Source: Gluconobacter vitians
GTDB lineage: Bacteria; Pseudomonadota; Alphaproteobacteria; Acetobacterales; Acetobacteraceae
NCBI RefSeq assembly: GCF_015244565.1
Contig: NZ_JABCQG010000003.1
Coordinates: 124,001 to 188,000, forward strand
Length of the DNA stretch: 64,000 nt
Direction: 5' to 3'
How positions within the stretch are numbered: position 1 is the first letter of the stretch; every line of letters starts with the position of its first letter. A program made the translations under genes and the position numbers. Positions 11,597 through 19,589 of the stretch are shown piece by piece. Below the pieces are notes generated by a model, which saw only the letters and a program-made list of their open reading frames with translations, was not told the DNA's origin and ran no database searches.

Positions 11597-11613
11597 TGGG
11601 AAGTTTTTTCCGA
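11597..11613. promoter_or_regulatory. Operator-like palindrome 2 upstream of carA
   Basis: The first 15 bases (TGGGAAGTTTTTTCC) are identical to the copy at 11553 and the right arm ends GA instead of CA, so the inverted repeat is slightly imperfect. Start-to-start spacing is 44 bp, about four helical turns, placing both sites on the same DNA face. A TATACA hexamer (11585-11580, minus strand) lies between them as a possible weak -10 element. Confidence 0.6.
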
Positions 11614-11748
11614 ATGGCTCGTTTCGTGTGCTGGGAGGCTGCCGGATTGTTGCAATCCGGCTTTTGTGCGATTTTGCCGCCATTCACGGAAAGAGGGATG
11701 GCTCGCCGAGGGAGTTTCCTGCGGGCCGTCCAATGAAGGAGAACGGCG

Positions 11749-12204
11749 ATGTCGCTTCGCAAGCAGATCATGGATGACCTCAAGACGGCAATGAAGGCCG
11801 GTCAGTCCGAGACGGTCGCGCAGATCCGCGGGATCACGGCCAAGATCAAGGATCTGGACGTTGCAGCCCGTGCCAAGACGGGCGAAGTGACGGATACGGA
11901 TATCATTTCCGCCCTGCGCTCCATGATCAAGTCCCGTACGGAATCCGCCACGATGTATCGTGAGGGTGGCCGTCCGGAGCTGGCGGAAAAGGAAGAGGGC
12001 GAGATCGCGACGATCAAGTCCTACCTGCCGCCGGAGCTGGATGAAGCCACTCTGAAGGCCGGGATTGAAGACGCCGTGAAGAAGACGGAAGCGGCCGGCA
12101 TGAAGGACATGGGCAAGGTCATGGCCGCGCTGAAGGAGCGTTTTGGCGCGGATCTGGATCCGGCGAAGGCCAGTGCGCTGGTGAAGGCGCATCTTTCGGC
12201 CTGA
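11749..12204 (+). CDS. GatB/YqeY domain-containing protein
   Basis: This 151-residue protein matches the YqeY family, which resembles the C-terminal tRNA-binding region of the GatB amidotransferase subunit. Visible hallmarks are the N-terminal SLRKQIMDDLKTAMKAGQ, the middle RPELAEKEEGEIATIKSYLP, and the C-terminal MKDMGKVMAALKERFGADLD. The precise role is unsettled; family members are suspected of acting in tRNA-linked amidation. AAGGAGAA precedes the ATG. It is divergent from carA and ends at a bidirectional hairpin before the AraC gene. Confidence 0.92.
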   Translation: MSLRKQIMDDLKTAMKAGQSETVAQIRGITAKIKDLDVAARAKTGEVTDTDIISALRSMIKSRTESATMYREGGRPELAEKEEGEIATIKSYLPPELDEATLKAGIEDAVKKTEAAGMKDMGKVMAALKERFGADLDPAKASALVKAHLSA

Positions 12205-12227
12205 TCCGTCGATCAAGTCGCACGATG

Positions 12228-12255
12228 AAAAGCCGCTCCTTCGGGGGCGGCTTTT
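12228..12255. terminator. Bidirectional terminator between yqeY and araC-type gene
   Basis: AAAAGCCGC and GCGGCTTTT form a nine-base stem around TCCTTCGGGG. It has T-rich flanks on both strands and lies between two convergent stop codons. Confidence 0.85.
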
Positions 12256-12261
12256 CTGTTT

Positions 12262-13059
12262 TCAGGGTGTCCGGCAGAGCCTGGCGTAATCGCTGGGACG
12301 GTAGCCCGTGTTTTTATAGAAGGTCGTGGCGAAGGCGCCGAGGCTTTCATAACCGACGTCCAGTGCCACGCTGGCCACGCTTTCGCCGCGGGCCAGTTTT
12401 TCCTGTGCGTTCAGGATGCGCAGGCGTTGCCGCCATACGGAGAACGGCAGGCCCGTCTCAAGCGTGAAATGGCGGACGAAGGAGCGGAGCGACATGGCGG
12501 CGAGTTCGGCCCAGTCTTTCTGGTCACGGGAATCTGCCGGGTTGTCGCTCAGGGTGTTGGCAACGCGGCAGAGTTTCTCGCTTTGGGGGAAGGGCAGGGA
12601 CACGGAGGCGCGGGGGGCGGTCAGGAATTCGTGCCAGAAGCATTCCGCGAGGCGGCTGATCTGGGCGTCCCATCGTGTTTCGTCGGCGTCGTGGGAGAGA
12701 CGGTCCGCCAGAGCGGTGAGGAGACGTGTGCCGCCTGCGAGAAAGGGGTCTTTCGGGAGGCCGGAGCATTTTGCTGCGCTGACATACAGGCTCCAGCCTG
12801 CGACGGCGCCGTGGGAGCGGGCTTCGTGCGGAATATGGGGCGGGAGCCCGAGGCACTGGCCGGGGCCGATCAGCCAGTAGGCGTGCTCGGTACGGATGGC
12901 CATGACGCCGCTTTCAATACCGAAGATCTGGCCGCGTGCATGGGCGTGGCGTTCGGCGATCCGGCGCGTGTCCTGCTTTATGTGTCCGCCAAGCAGCCAC
13001 GGCGTTTCGGCGTCTGGACGGTCTGCGGCGGCAGGGGTCATGAAGGAATTGGCGCACAT
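12262..13059 (-). CDS. AraC-family transcriptional regulator
   Basis: The C-terminal third carries the two helix-turn-helix motifs of AraC/XylS proteins (LAAMSLRSFVRHFTLETGLP; SVASVALDVGYESLGAFATT, ending in the typical F-Y-K-N-x-G-x-x-P-S-D-Y). The N-terminal half looks like a cupin sensing domain (ERHAHARGQIFGIESG, GPGQCLGLPPHIPHEA), placing it with RmlC-cupin AraC regulators. I use the ATG at 13059; another at 13041 and an upstream TTG at 13095 are possible, and none has a good ribosome-binding site. It is divergent from the dehydrogenase at 13172, a plausible target. The effector is unknown. Confidence 0.88.
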   Translation of the reverse strand: MCANSFMTPAAADRPDAETPWLLGGHIKQDTRRIAERHAHARGQIFGIESGVMAIRTEHAYWLIGPGQCLGLPPHIPHEARSHGAVAGWSLYVSAAKCSGLPKDPFLAGGTRLLTALADRLSHDADETRWDAQISRLAECFWHEFLTAPRASVSLPFPQSEKLCRVANTLSDNPADSRDQKDWAELAAMSLRSFVRHFTLETGLPFSVWRQRLRILNAQEKLARGESVASVALDVGYESLGAFATTFYKNTGYRPSDYARLCRTP

Positions 13060-13171
13060 GAGTCGAACTATGGCCTGAGAGCGTGAGAACGCCAAAATGA
13101 CTTTCGTTAGAACTGTGGTGTCCGGGCGGGTTTGAAACCCTGAACGGAGTGTTCAGCGGGAGATCAGGATC

Positions 13172-14053
13172 ATGAAAGTCGGCTTTGTGGGCCTTGGGGC
13201 CATGGGACATGCGATGGCGGAGCGTCTTCTCAAGGGAGGGCATGAGCTTGTCGTGACCAACAGGACGCGCGCGAAGGCGGATGATCTGGTGGCGCAGGGG
13301 GCTGTTTTTGCCGAAACACCTGCGGATGTGGCGCGGCAGGTGGAGGTCGTGTTCTCCATGCTGTTCGATGATGCGAGCACGGAAGAGACTGTTTTCGGAG
13401 AACACGGAATTGCAACGGCTCTGGCGCCGGGCGGCATTCATGCGTGCAGCAGTACGCTGTCCCTGGAGCAGGCGCGCCGTCTGCGGGACGGTCATGCGGA
13501 GCATGGGCAGGTCTATGTCAGTGCCAATGTGCTGGGGCGCCCGCCAGCCGCAAAGGCGGGTGAACTCTTCGTGGTGACGGCAGGCGCGGATGAGGCGCTG
13601 AAGCGTCTGCGGCCTTTGCTGGAGTGTTTTGGCTCAAAGCTTTTCGAAGTGGGGCAGGATCCGGTTCGGGCCAATCTGGCCAAGCTGTCTCTGAACTTCA
13701 TGATCTATTCGACGATCGAGCAGATGGCGGAAGTTTTTGCGCTGAATGAAAAGGCCGGGACGGATCCGCATAAGATTTTCGAGATCATGACGGGCAGTTT
13801 CTACAACGCGCCGGTTCATAAGAATTACGGAAAGCTGATGGTCGATCATGAATACGACCATCCGGGCGCGCCGGTGACGCTGGGGCTCAAGGACATGGAG
13901 ATGTTCCTCAAGGCGGGGGGTGAGCATGCTGTGCCGCTGCCTTACGCCTCGGTGGTGCGGGACCGGCTGCTGAGCGCGATCAGTGCCGGGGATGCCGAGC
14001 GGGATTTCGTCGTGCTGCTGGAGCGTGTGCGGCAGGATAGCGGGCTGAAATAG
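13172..14053 (+). CDS. NAD(P)-dependent 3-hydroxyisobutyrate dehydrogenase-family enzyme
   Basis: This 293-residue beta-hydroxyacid dehydrogenase has an N-terminal Rossmann motif (VGFVGLGAMGHAMAERLL) followed by NRTRAKADDL; the Asn-Arg pair after the second strand suggests preference for NADPH. The catalytic lysine lies in LAKLSLNFM (about residue 170), and the all-alpha dimerisation domain follows. Substrates of this superfamily include 3-hydroxyisobutyrate, tartronate semialdehyde and glyoxylate, and I cannot decide among them. GGGAGATCAGGA precedes the ATG. The next gene begins directly after its stop, so the two form an operon. Confidence 0.9.
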   Translation: MKVGFVGLGAMGHAMAERLLKGGHELVVTNRTRAKADDLVAQGAVFAETPADVARQVEVVFSMLFDDASTEETVFGEHGIATALAPGGIHACSSTLSLEQARRLRDGHAEHGQVYVSANVLGRPPAAKAGELFVVTAGADEALKRLRPLLECFGSKLFEVGQDPVRANLAKLSLNFMIYSTIEQMAEVFALNEKAGTDPHKIFEIMTGSFYNAPVHKNYGKLMVDHEYDHPGAPVTLGLKDMEMFLKAGGEHAVPLPYASVVRDRLLSAISAGDAERDFVVLLERVRQDSGLK

Positions 14054-14467
14054 ATGTCAGGACATATTGAAGCGTCCCGTCATGCTCCGGAAAGGATCAT
14101 CCGGGACATGTTCGCCATGTTTACGGATTTCGGGTCCGATCTGGATGCGTTGACGGCATTCATGACGCCCGATTATCGGCAGCTTGTGGATGGGCGGGAG
14201 ATGAATCTTGCGGATTTTCGGGCCCATGCGCTGGCTCTGCGGGACGGGCTTTCGTCTCTGGAAATCGAGATCCTGCATCTGGTCTGTGAGACGGATCGGG
14301 CGGCGACGGTTCATCTGGCTTCGGCGATCCGTCCTTGTGGGGCGCGGAGTGTGATCCGGGTGGTGGCGTTCTATCAGTTCCGTGACGGGCGGCTCTGTCT
14401 GGTGGATGAACTGACGCGTGTTCAGGAGGGCCATGAGGGCGATGATGCGCTCGGAAGCCTGCAATAG
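14054..14467 (+). CDS. SnoaL/NTF2-like protein
   Basis: This 137-residue protein shows the cone-shaped NTF2-like pattern: an N-terminal helix (APERIIRDMFAMFTDFGSDLDAL), the segment TPDYRQLVDGREMNLADFRAHA, and closing strands with RVVAFYQFRDGRLCLVDEL. Such proteins act as isomerases, dehydratases or ligand-binding partners, and no catalytic assignment is possible here. It starts at the base after the upstream dehydrogenase stop, so expression is tightly linked and a shared substrate is likely. Confidence 0.8.
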   Translation: MSGHIEASRHAPERIIRDMFAMFTDFGSDLDALTAFMTPDYRQLVDGREMNLADFRAHALALRDGLSSLEIEILHLVCETDRAATVHLASAIRPCGARSVIRVVAFYQFRDGRLCLVDELTRVQEGHEGDDALGSLQ

Positions 14468-14537
14468 CGTGGGGCGGGTTTGACAGCGCGGCGGCGAGGC
14501 CCTCACTCTGAAATCCTGTTTTGCGGATGAGGCCAGA

Positions 14538-15500
14538 ATGTCGGCAGGTGGTTCAACGAAGGTCGTTTTCATTGCGCTGGGGGTCAATCTTGCGATTGCC
14601 TGCGTGAAAGGGGCGGCCGCGCTGCTGACCGGGTCGGCGGCCATGCTGGCGGAAACGGTCCATTCCTTCGTGGACTGCGGCAATCAGCTTCTCCTGCTGG
14701 TTGGCATGAAACGGGCTGAGGCGCCGGCGACGCGGGATCATCCGCTTGGCCATCACCGGGAGCTCTATTTCTGGACGCTGGTTGTGGCGGGCGCGCTGTT
14801 CGTTGGCGGTGGTGTTGCGTCCCTGCATGAGGGCTGGGAGAAGGTCTGGCATCCGGCGGCGATGGAGCCGATCCATGTGCTGGGGCATGTCTTTCCCGGC
14901 TGGTGGCTGAATGTCGCCATTCTTGTGATTTCGGGCAGCATGGAGGGCTATGGTTTCCTAGCGGCCATGAAGTCCCTGCCTTCGGGCAAGGGGTCGCTGT
15001 GGACCCTGATCCGCCGCAGTACCGATCCAGGGCTGTTTGTCGTGCTGTTCGAGGACGGGGCGGCGCTGGTCAGTCTGATGATCGCGCTGGTCTTTACCGT
15101 GCTCTCCGTTGTGACGGGGTTGCATGTGCTTGATGGTGTGGCATCGCTGCTGATCGGGGTGGTTCTGGTCATTGTCGCGGTGCTGCTGACGAACGAGACG
15201 CGCTCGCTGCTGGTCGGGGAGAGCAGCCCGGAAATCGATGCGTTCGTGCGGGAGCAGGCGGCGAAGCTGCCGGGCGTGGTTGGCGTCAACGAGGTCGTGA
15301 CCGAAACGCGGGGACCGGGGAGCGTGATTGTCCTGCTGTCGCTGGACTGGGAAGATACGTTGACGGCCGGGCAGGTGGAGCGGGGTGTGTCTGCGCTGGA
15401 GCGGAAGGTCCGGGAGCGGTTTCCGGCTGTGCTGCGGATGTATGTGGAAGCGCAGGACAAGCGGGACAGTGCCCCGGATATTGCCATACAGCAGCTCTGA
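14538..15500 (+). CDS. Cation diffusion facilitator (CDF) metal exporter
   Basis: This 320-residue inner-membrane protein should exchange divalent metal ions such as Zn2+ or Fe2+ for protons. It has about six membrane helices, with the CDF metal motif in helix 2 (HSFVDCGNQ, H-x-x-x-D), the HPLGH-like loop DHPLGHHRELYFW, and a second candidate site around DGVASLLIG in helix 5. A cytoplasmic C-terminal domain of about 90 residues follows (VREQAAKLPGVVGVNEVVTE), as in dimeric CDF proteins. It appears to be expressed alone. The metal cannot be deduced. Confidence 0.92.
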   Translation: MSAGGSTKVVFIALGVNLAIACVKGAAALLTGSAAMLAETVHSFVDCGNQLLLLVGMKRAEAPATRDHPLGHHRELYFWTLVVAGALFVGGGVASLHEGWEKVWHPAAMEPIHVLGHVFPGWWLNVAILVISGSMEGYGFLAAMKSLPSGKGSLWTLIRRSTDPGLFVVLFEDGAALVSLMIALVFTVLSVVTGLHVLDGVASLLIGVVLVIVAVLLTNETRSLLVGESSPEIDAFVREQAAKLPGVVGVNEVVTETRGPGSVIVLLSLDWEDTLTAGQVERGVSALERKVRERFPAVLRMYVEAQDKRDSAPDIAIQQL

Positions 15501-15507
15501 ATGCAGA

Positions 15508-15531
15508 TCGGGCCCCCTTTCGGGAGCCCGA
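15508..15531. terminator. Hairpin after CDF exporter
   Basis: TCGGGC and GCCCGA arms with a further CCC/GGG inner pairing form a stem just past the CDF stop, between convergent genes. There is no U-tract, so termination efficiency is uncertain. Confidence 0.5.
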
Positions 15532-15561
15532 CACCGTCAGTCGTAACGGACTGGCAGGATG

Positions 15562-15942
15562 TTACTGCTGCGGCTGTGCGGCCGGAGTTCCCGGAGCCGG
15601 AGCGGCAGTGCCCGGCTGGGTCGTGCTGTTCATCTGGCCGGGGGATGTGGAGTGTTCCACGTCATAGGCCGTAGCCTTTTCCTCGTAGGAACCCTTCGCG
15701 CCCGGATGTTCCTTGTCATACAGGGCAGCCTTTGCGCGGGCTTCCTTGCGGTAGCGGTGACGCACATACATGCCGGTCGCACAACCGCCCATGGCGCCGA
15801 GGACACCGTGATGGTTGGCGACGTGTCCACCGACGGCGCCGGCAGCGCCGTATTTGAGGCAGCCGCCCGGTTCTGCTTCCGCCGTGGTGATCGATGTCGC
15901 CAGCAGACCGGCTGCGGCGGCAAGCATCAGGTACTTTTTCAT
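15562..15942 (-). CDS. Small secreted glycine-zipper-like protein
   Basis: This 126-residue protein begins with a clear signal peptide (KKYLMLAAAAGLLATSITTAEA). The mature part has a Gly/Ala-rich stretch with two cysteines (GGCLKYGAAGAVGGHVANHH, VLGAMGGCATGMYV) resembling a glycine-zipper segment, then a basic RHRYRKEARAK region and a Pro/Ala/Gln-rich low-complexity tail. It is probably periplasmic or outer-membrane associated. AGGAAG precedes the ATG at 15942. I do not recognise a named family. The frame is open further upstream, but that region is the end of the histidine kinase gene read in another frame. Confidence 0.78.
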   Translation of the reverse strand: MKKYLMLAAAAGLLATSITTAEAEPGGCLKYGAAGAVGGHVANHHGVLGAMGGCATGMYVRHRYRKEARAKAALYDKEHPGAKGSYEEKATAYDVEHSTSPGQMNSTTQPGTAAPAPGTPAAQPQQ

Positions 15943-16019
15943 GAACGCTTCCTGTTTTCCAAAGCTGCCGGAGCACCCGGTAGCAGAGAGACAGAGCCGA
16001 GCATGCCCCAATCCTGCGT

Positions 16020-17399
16020 TCAGAACAATCGGGACGGGCAGCGCACGACATTTTCGGCCGGGGCGCTGAAGGTCCAGATGGTGCCGTCCGGTTCGTGGGA
16101 GCAGGAGACGCTCGCGCCGGGGATGGAGCGGGGATTGTGTTCGATAACGATTGATCCGAAGCCACGGCGTTCCGGTCGGGTGACGGTGGGGCCGCCGCTT
16201 TCCTTCCAGCACATCCGGAAAACGGGGCCGTCTTCTTCGTTCCGCAGATCCCAGCTGACGGTCACGGTTCCAGTGTCGTTCGACAGGGCGCCGTATTTGA
16301 TGGCGTTGGTGGTCAGTTCGTAGATCGCCAGACCGATACGGTCGGCGGTGTCGGGGACGAACTGGAGGTCCGGATCGCCCTCGATCCGCAGGCGCGTGGC
16401 GGGGAAGTCTCCGGCGACAACGGTCTGGGATGTGACAACATCGCGGACTGTAGCACCCGTCCATTCACCGTGGATCAGAAGGTCCTGACTTCTGGCGATG
16501 GACGTGATGCGCTGTTCCAGAACCTTGACGAAGGGGGCCGTGGGATCGGGGACAGTGCGCCGGATCAGGGCCTGGAAGATCGCGAGCATGTTTTTCGAGC
16601 GATGGTTCAACTCGTTGAGCAGCAGGGCGATCCGCTGTTCATGCTCGCGCTGGATCGTCACGTCGCGCGAAACGCAGAGAATGGCCTCGACGCCCTGATC
16701 GGGGTTCAGGAGCGGGGTCAGCATGTTGTCCCAGTGCCGGACGGGCTGATCGGGGAGCTGGCTGGCGCCCACGAAGCGGACGTTCTGTCCTTCAGCGGCG
16801 TCCCTGAGGGCTGCATTGCCGGGAGCCTGGGCTTCCGGCGGGAGCAGGTCGAGCCAGCGCATGCCGAAGCCTGAGGTACTGTCGACGCCAAGGGCGTCAC
16901 AGCCGACCGCGTTCATGTGGACCAGTGTGCCGTCCGTTGCGATTTCCTTGATGCAGTCCACGCTGACATTGAGCATGCGGTCGCGGATATCGGCTTTCTG
17001 AAGCAGGGCCTTTTCGCGGCGTTTCTGCTCGTGGATGTCAGTCAGGATCAGGAGGCGGGAGGGGGTGTCGCATCCGGGTGCCGCTCGATGGATGATGCGC
17101 AGGAGAAACCAGCGGTACTGCCCGTCGGGATAGCGGATGCGGAATGTTGCGCTCCGGGTCGTGTCGGGCGCCGTGCTTTCGCGAAGGGCGCGGGTGACGT
17201 CGGCCTGATCGGGCGGAAGGACGATCGGGATCCATTTCGAAAAATCATCCGGGATGCCCAGGCCGGAGGCGTGGCGTTTCCAGGCCGTGTTGAAATGGCG
17301 CGAGCCTGCACTATTGGCAGAATCCACGCAGATCGGGTCTGGAAGCAGGTCAAAGGCGAGATAGGAAGCGTCTCGTGGCAGGGTCTGTGTCTGTCCCAT
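16020..17399 (-). CDS. PAS-containing HWE-family sensor histidine kinase
   Basis: This cytoplasmic kinase of about 459 residues has two PAS-like segments (the second ends CVSRDVTIQREHEQ) and an HWE-type transmitter. The H-box reads LLNELNHRSKNMLAIFQAL, with the phospho-accepting His in NHRSKN; the N-box is GLAIYELTTNAIKYGAL. The family-defining Trp-Glu pair is in CWKESGGPTV, followed by RRGFGSIVIE. No membrane helix is evident. I use the ATG at 17399 (preceded by AGAGAGA) over one 45 bases upstream. HWE kinases often feed the PhyR general stress response, but no response regulator lies nearby, so its partner is unknown. Confidence 0.9.
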   Translation of the reverse strand: MGQTQTLPRDASYLAFDLLPDPICVDSANSAGSRHFNTAWKRHASGLGIPDDFSKWIPIVLPPDQADVTRALRESTAPDTTRSATFRIRYPDGQYRWFLLRIIHRAAPGCDTPSRLLILTDIHEQKRREKALLQKADIRDRMLNVSVDCIKEIATDGTLVHMNAVGCDALGVDSTSGFGMRWLDLLPPEAQAPGNAALRDAAEGQNVRFVGASQLPDQPVRHWDNMLTPLLNPDQGVEAILCVSRDVTIQREHEQRIALLLNELNHRSKNMLAIFQALIRRTVPDPTAPFVKVLEQRITSIARSQDLLIHGEWTGATVRDVVTSQTVVAGDFPATRLRIEGDPDLQFVPDTADRIGLAIYELTTNAIKYGALSNDTGTVTVSWDLRNEEDGPVFRMCWKESGGPTVTRPERRGFGSIVIEHNPRSIPGASVSCSHEPDGTIWTFSAPAENVVRCPSRLF

Positions 17400-17524
17400 A
17401 TCTCTCTCTGACGGCAAGGCGCAGGTTTGCGACGGTTTGTGCATCCATGCGCGACGTGTGCCGTCGCGCTGTGCAGCATGTATTCCGAAAGTTAGCTTTT
17501 CCGAAACCTGTTTTCCGGTGCCAG

Positions 17525-18508
17525 TCAGGGCAGAAGGACTGCGGCACCGTCAAATCGACCGTGGCGGAGGTCATCGAGGGCCTGATTGGCGTCCTTGAGG
17601 GCATAGGGTGTGTTGGTCACCTTGATGCCGACTTCCGGGGCGATTTTCAGGAACTCCAGACCGTCCTGACGGGTCAGGTTGGCGACGGAGACGATTTCGC
17701 GCTCTTCCCAAAGCGTGTCGTAGGAAAAGGCCGGGATTTCGCTCATGTGGATGCCGCCGCACACGACTTTACCACCCTTGCGAATGGCCTTGAGACCCGC
17801 AGGAAGCAGGGCGCCGACGGGGGCAAATAGGATCACGGCGTCCAGCGGTTCGGGTGGGAGTTCGTCCGAGCCTCCCGCCCAGACGGCACCGAGGGAGCGG
17901 GCGAAATCCTGTTTCTGTGTATCGCCGGGGGACGTGAAGGCATAGACCTTGCGGCCCTGCCAGCGCAGGACCTGCGTGATGATATGGGCGGCGGCACCAA
18001 AACCGTAGAGCCCGATCTTCTTGCCGTCCCCGGCCTTGTTCAGGCAGCGCCAGCCGATCAGCCCGGCGCAGAGCAGAGGGGCCAGATCCTTGTCCTCACC
18101 CCTGTCGCCCATCGGGAAGGCGTAACGGGCATCGGCGACCGTCATGGTCGCGTAGCCGCCATTGCGGGTGAAGCCTGTGAAAAGGGGATGGTCACAGAGA
18201 TTTTCCATCCCGTGCGTGCAGTAATAGCAGTGCCCGCAGGTATGTCCGAGCCAGGGCACGCCGACCCTCTCGCCCACCGACAGACCGGTGACATTGCTGC
18301 CCAGTTTGTCGATCCGGCCGACGATTTCGTGGCCGGGGATGATGGGGAGGGTGGCGTGCGGGAGTTCGCCATCCACAACATGCAGGTCCGTCCGGCACAC
18401 GCCGCAGGCGCCGATCCGGATGCGGATTTCATCGGGGCCGGGTTCGGGATCGGGGAGTTCGACCCATTCCAGAGGGGTGTGATGGGCTTTGAGCTGCATG
18501 GCGAACAT
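17525..18508 (-). CDS. Zinc-dependent alcohol dehydrogenase family protein
   Basis: This is a 327-residue medium-chain dehydrogenase. Catalytic zinc ligands are in ACGVCRTDLH and PGHEIVG, and the structural zinc loop has four cysteines in CGHCYYCTHGMENLC. The cofactor-binding segment is unusual: IGLYGFGAAAHIITQVLRW has G-x-G-x-x-A. It resembles the YjgB/AdhA-like aldehyde-reducing branch more than classical ADH; substrates are unknown. It lies 25 bases downstream of adhP and probably shares the transcript beginning at the transhydrogenase genes, which would link NAD(P)H supply with carbonyl reduction. Confidence 0.9.
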   Translation of the reverse strand: MFAMQLKAHHTPLEWVELPDPEPGPDEIRIRIGACGVCRTDLHVVDGELPHATLPIIPGHEIVGRIDKLGSNVTGLSVGERVGVPWLGHTCGHCYYCTHGMENLCDHPLFTGFTRNGGYATMTVADARYAFPMGDRGEDKDLAPLLCAGLIGWRCLNKAGDGKKIGLYGFGAAAHIITQVLRWQGRKVYAFTSPGDTQKQDFARSLGAVWAGGSDELPPEPLDAVILFAPVGALLPAGLKAIRKGGKVVCGGIHMSEIPAFSYDTLWEEREIVSVANLTRQDGLEFLKIAPEVGIKVTNTPYALKDANQALDDLRHGRFDGAAVLLP

Positions 18509-18533
18509 GGCGTGTTCTCCTGTGGCTTATAGT

Positions 18534-19565
18534 TCAGGACCGGAAGTCGAGCACTGTCCGGCCTTCGAGGCGACCATTCTGCAGATCGTCGAAGATCGTA
18601 TTGATGTTTTCAAGTTTTCCGGGGGTGACGACGGATTTGACCTTGCCGCGGGCGAAGAAATCCATGGCTTCGATCATGTCCAGCCGCGTGCCGACGATGG
18701 AGCCGCGGATGGTGGTGCCGTTCATGACCATGTCGAAGATCGAGACCGGGAAATCGCCGGGCGGCAGGCCGTTCAGGACGATGGTGCCGCCGCGGCGGGC
18801 ATAGCCCATGGCCTGCGAAAACGCCGTCCGTCCGACAGCGGTGACGAGGGCGCCATGTGCGCCGCCGATCTGCTGCTGGATGAACTTTGCCGGGTCCGTA
18901 TCCTTGGCGTTGACCGTCAGGGACGCGCCGAGCTTCTTGGCCGTGGCGAGTTTTTCATCATCGATGTCCACGGCGACGACATTCATGCCCATGGCGACGG
19001 CATACTGCACGGCCATCTGGCCGAGGCCGCCGACGCCCGAGACTGCGACCCACTGGCCGGGTCGGGCCTCGGTCATTTTCAGGCCCTTATAGACCGTCAG
19101 GCCTGCGCACAGGACGGGAGAGGCCTGAAGCGGGTCGATGGTCGAGGGCAGGTGTGCGACGTAGTTCGGGTCTGCCACGACATATTCGGCGAAGCAGCCA
19201 TTGACGGTGTAGCCGGTGTCGTCCTGCTTTTCGCAGAGTGTTTCCCAGCCGCCCAGACAGTGTTCGCAGTGACCGCAGGCGGAATAGAGCCAGGGCACGC
19301 CCACAACATCGCCGGTCTTGACGAAATCGCCGACCTGACTGCCGACGGCGACGATGTGGCCCACACCTTCATGGCCGGGAATGAACGGCGGGTTGGGCTT
19401 GGACGGCCAGTCCCCGCGCGCGGCGTGCAGGTCAGTGTGGCAGACGCCGCAGGTATCGACCTTCACGAGAATCTGGTGGGGCTTGATGTCCGGGATGGGC
19501 AGCCGCTCGATGGAGAGCGGCTTGCCGAATTCACGGACGACGGCGGCGAGCATTGTATCAGCCAT
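18534..19565 (-). CDS. adhP: Alcohol dehydrogenase, AdhP type
   Basis: This 343-residue cytoplasmic NAD-dependent enzyme interconverts alcohols and aldehydes. Catalytic zinc residues lie in DTCGVCHTDLHAARGDWP and PGHEGVGHIVAVG. Structural zinc cysteines are in ACGHCEHCLGGWETLC. The NAD fold is VSGVGGLGQMAVQYAVAMG, followed by VVAVDIDDEK, whose Asp after the second strand favours NAD(H). The chain resembles AdhP of enterobacteria along its full length. It lies 24 bases downstream of pntB and 25 upstream of a second ADH, all on one strand. Confidence 0.94.
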   Translation of the reverse strand: MADTMLAAVVREFGKPLSIERLPIPDIKPHQILVKVDTCGVCHTDLHAARGDWPSKPNPPFIPGHEGVGHIVAVGSQVGDFVKTGDVVGVPWLYSACGHCEHCLGGWETLCEKQDDTGYTVNGCFAEYVVADPNYVAHLPSTIDPLQASPVLCAGLTVYKGLKMTEARPGQWVAVSGVGGLGQMAVQYAVAMGMNVVAVDIDDEKLATAKKLGASLTVNAKDTDPAKFIQQQIGGAHGALVTAVGRTAFSQAMGYARRGGTIVLNGLPPGDFPVSIFDMVMNGTTIRGSIVGTRLDMIEAMDFFARGKVKSVVTPGKLENINTIFDDLQNGRLEGRTVLDFRS

Positions 19566-19589
19566 GGGAAAGGCTCCTTCTGGCGGGTG

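Noticed and set aside
11488-12216. N-terminal extension of carA by about 240 further codons
   Set aside because: The frame is open but runs antisense through yqeY and across the palindromes. The HTH domain has its own ATG at 11487 with a usable ribosome-binding site.
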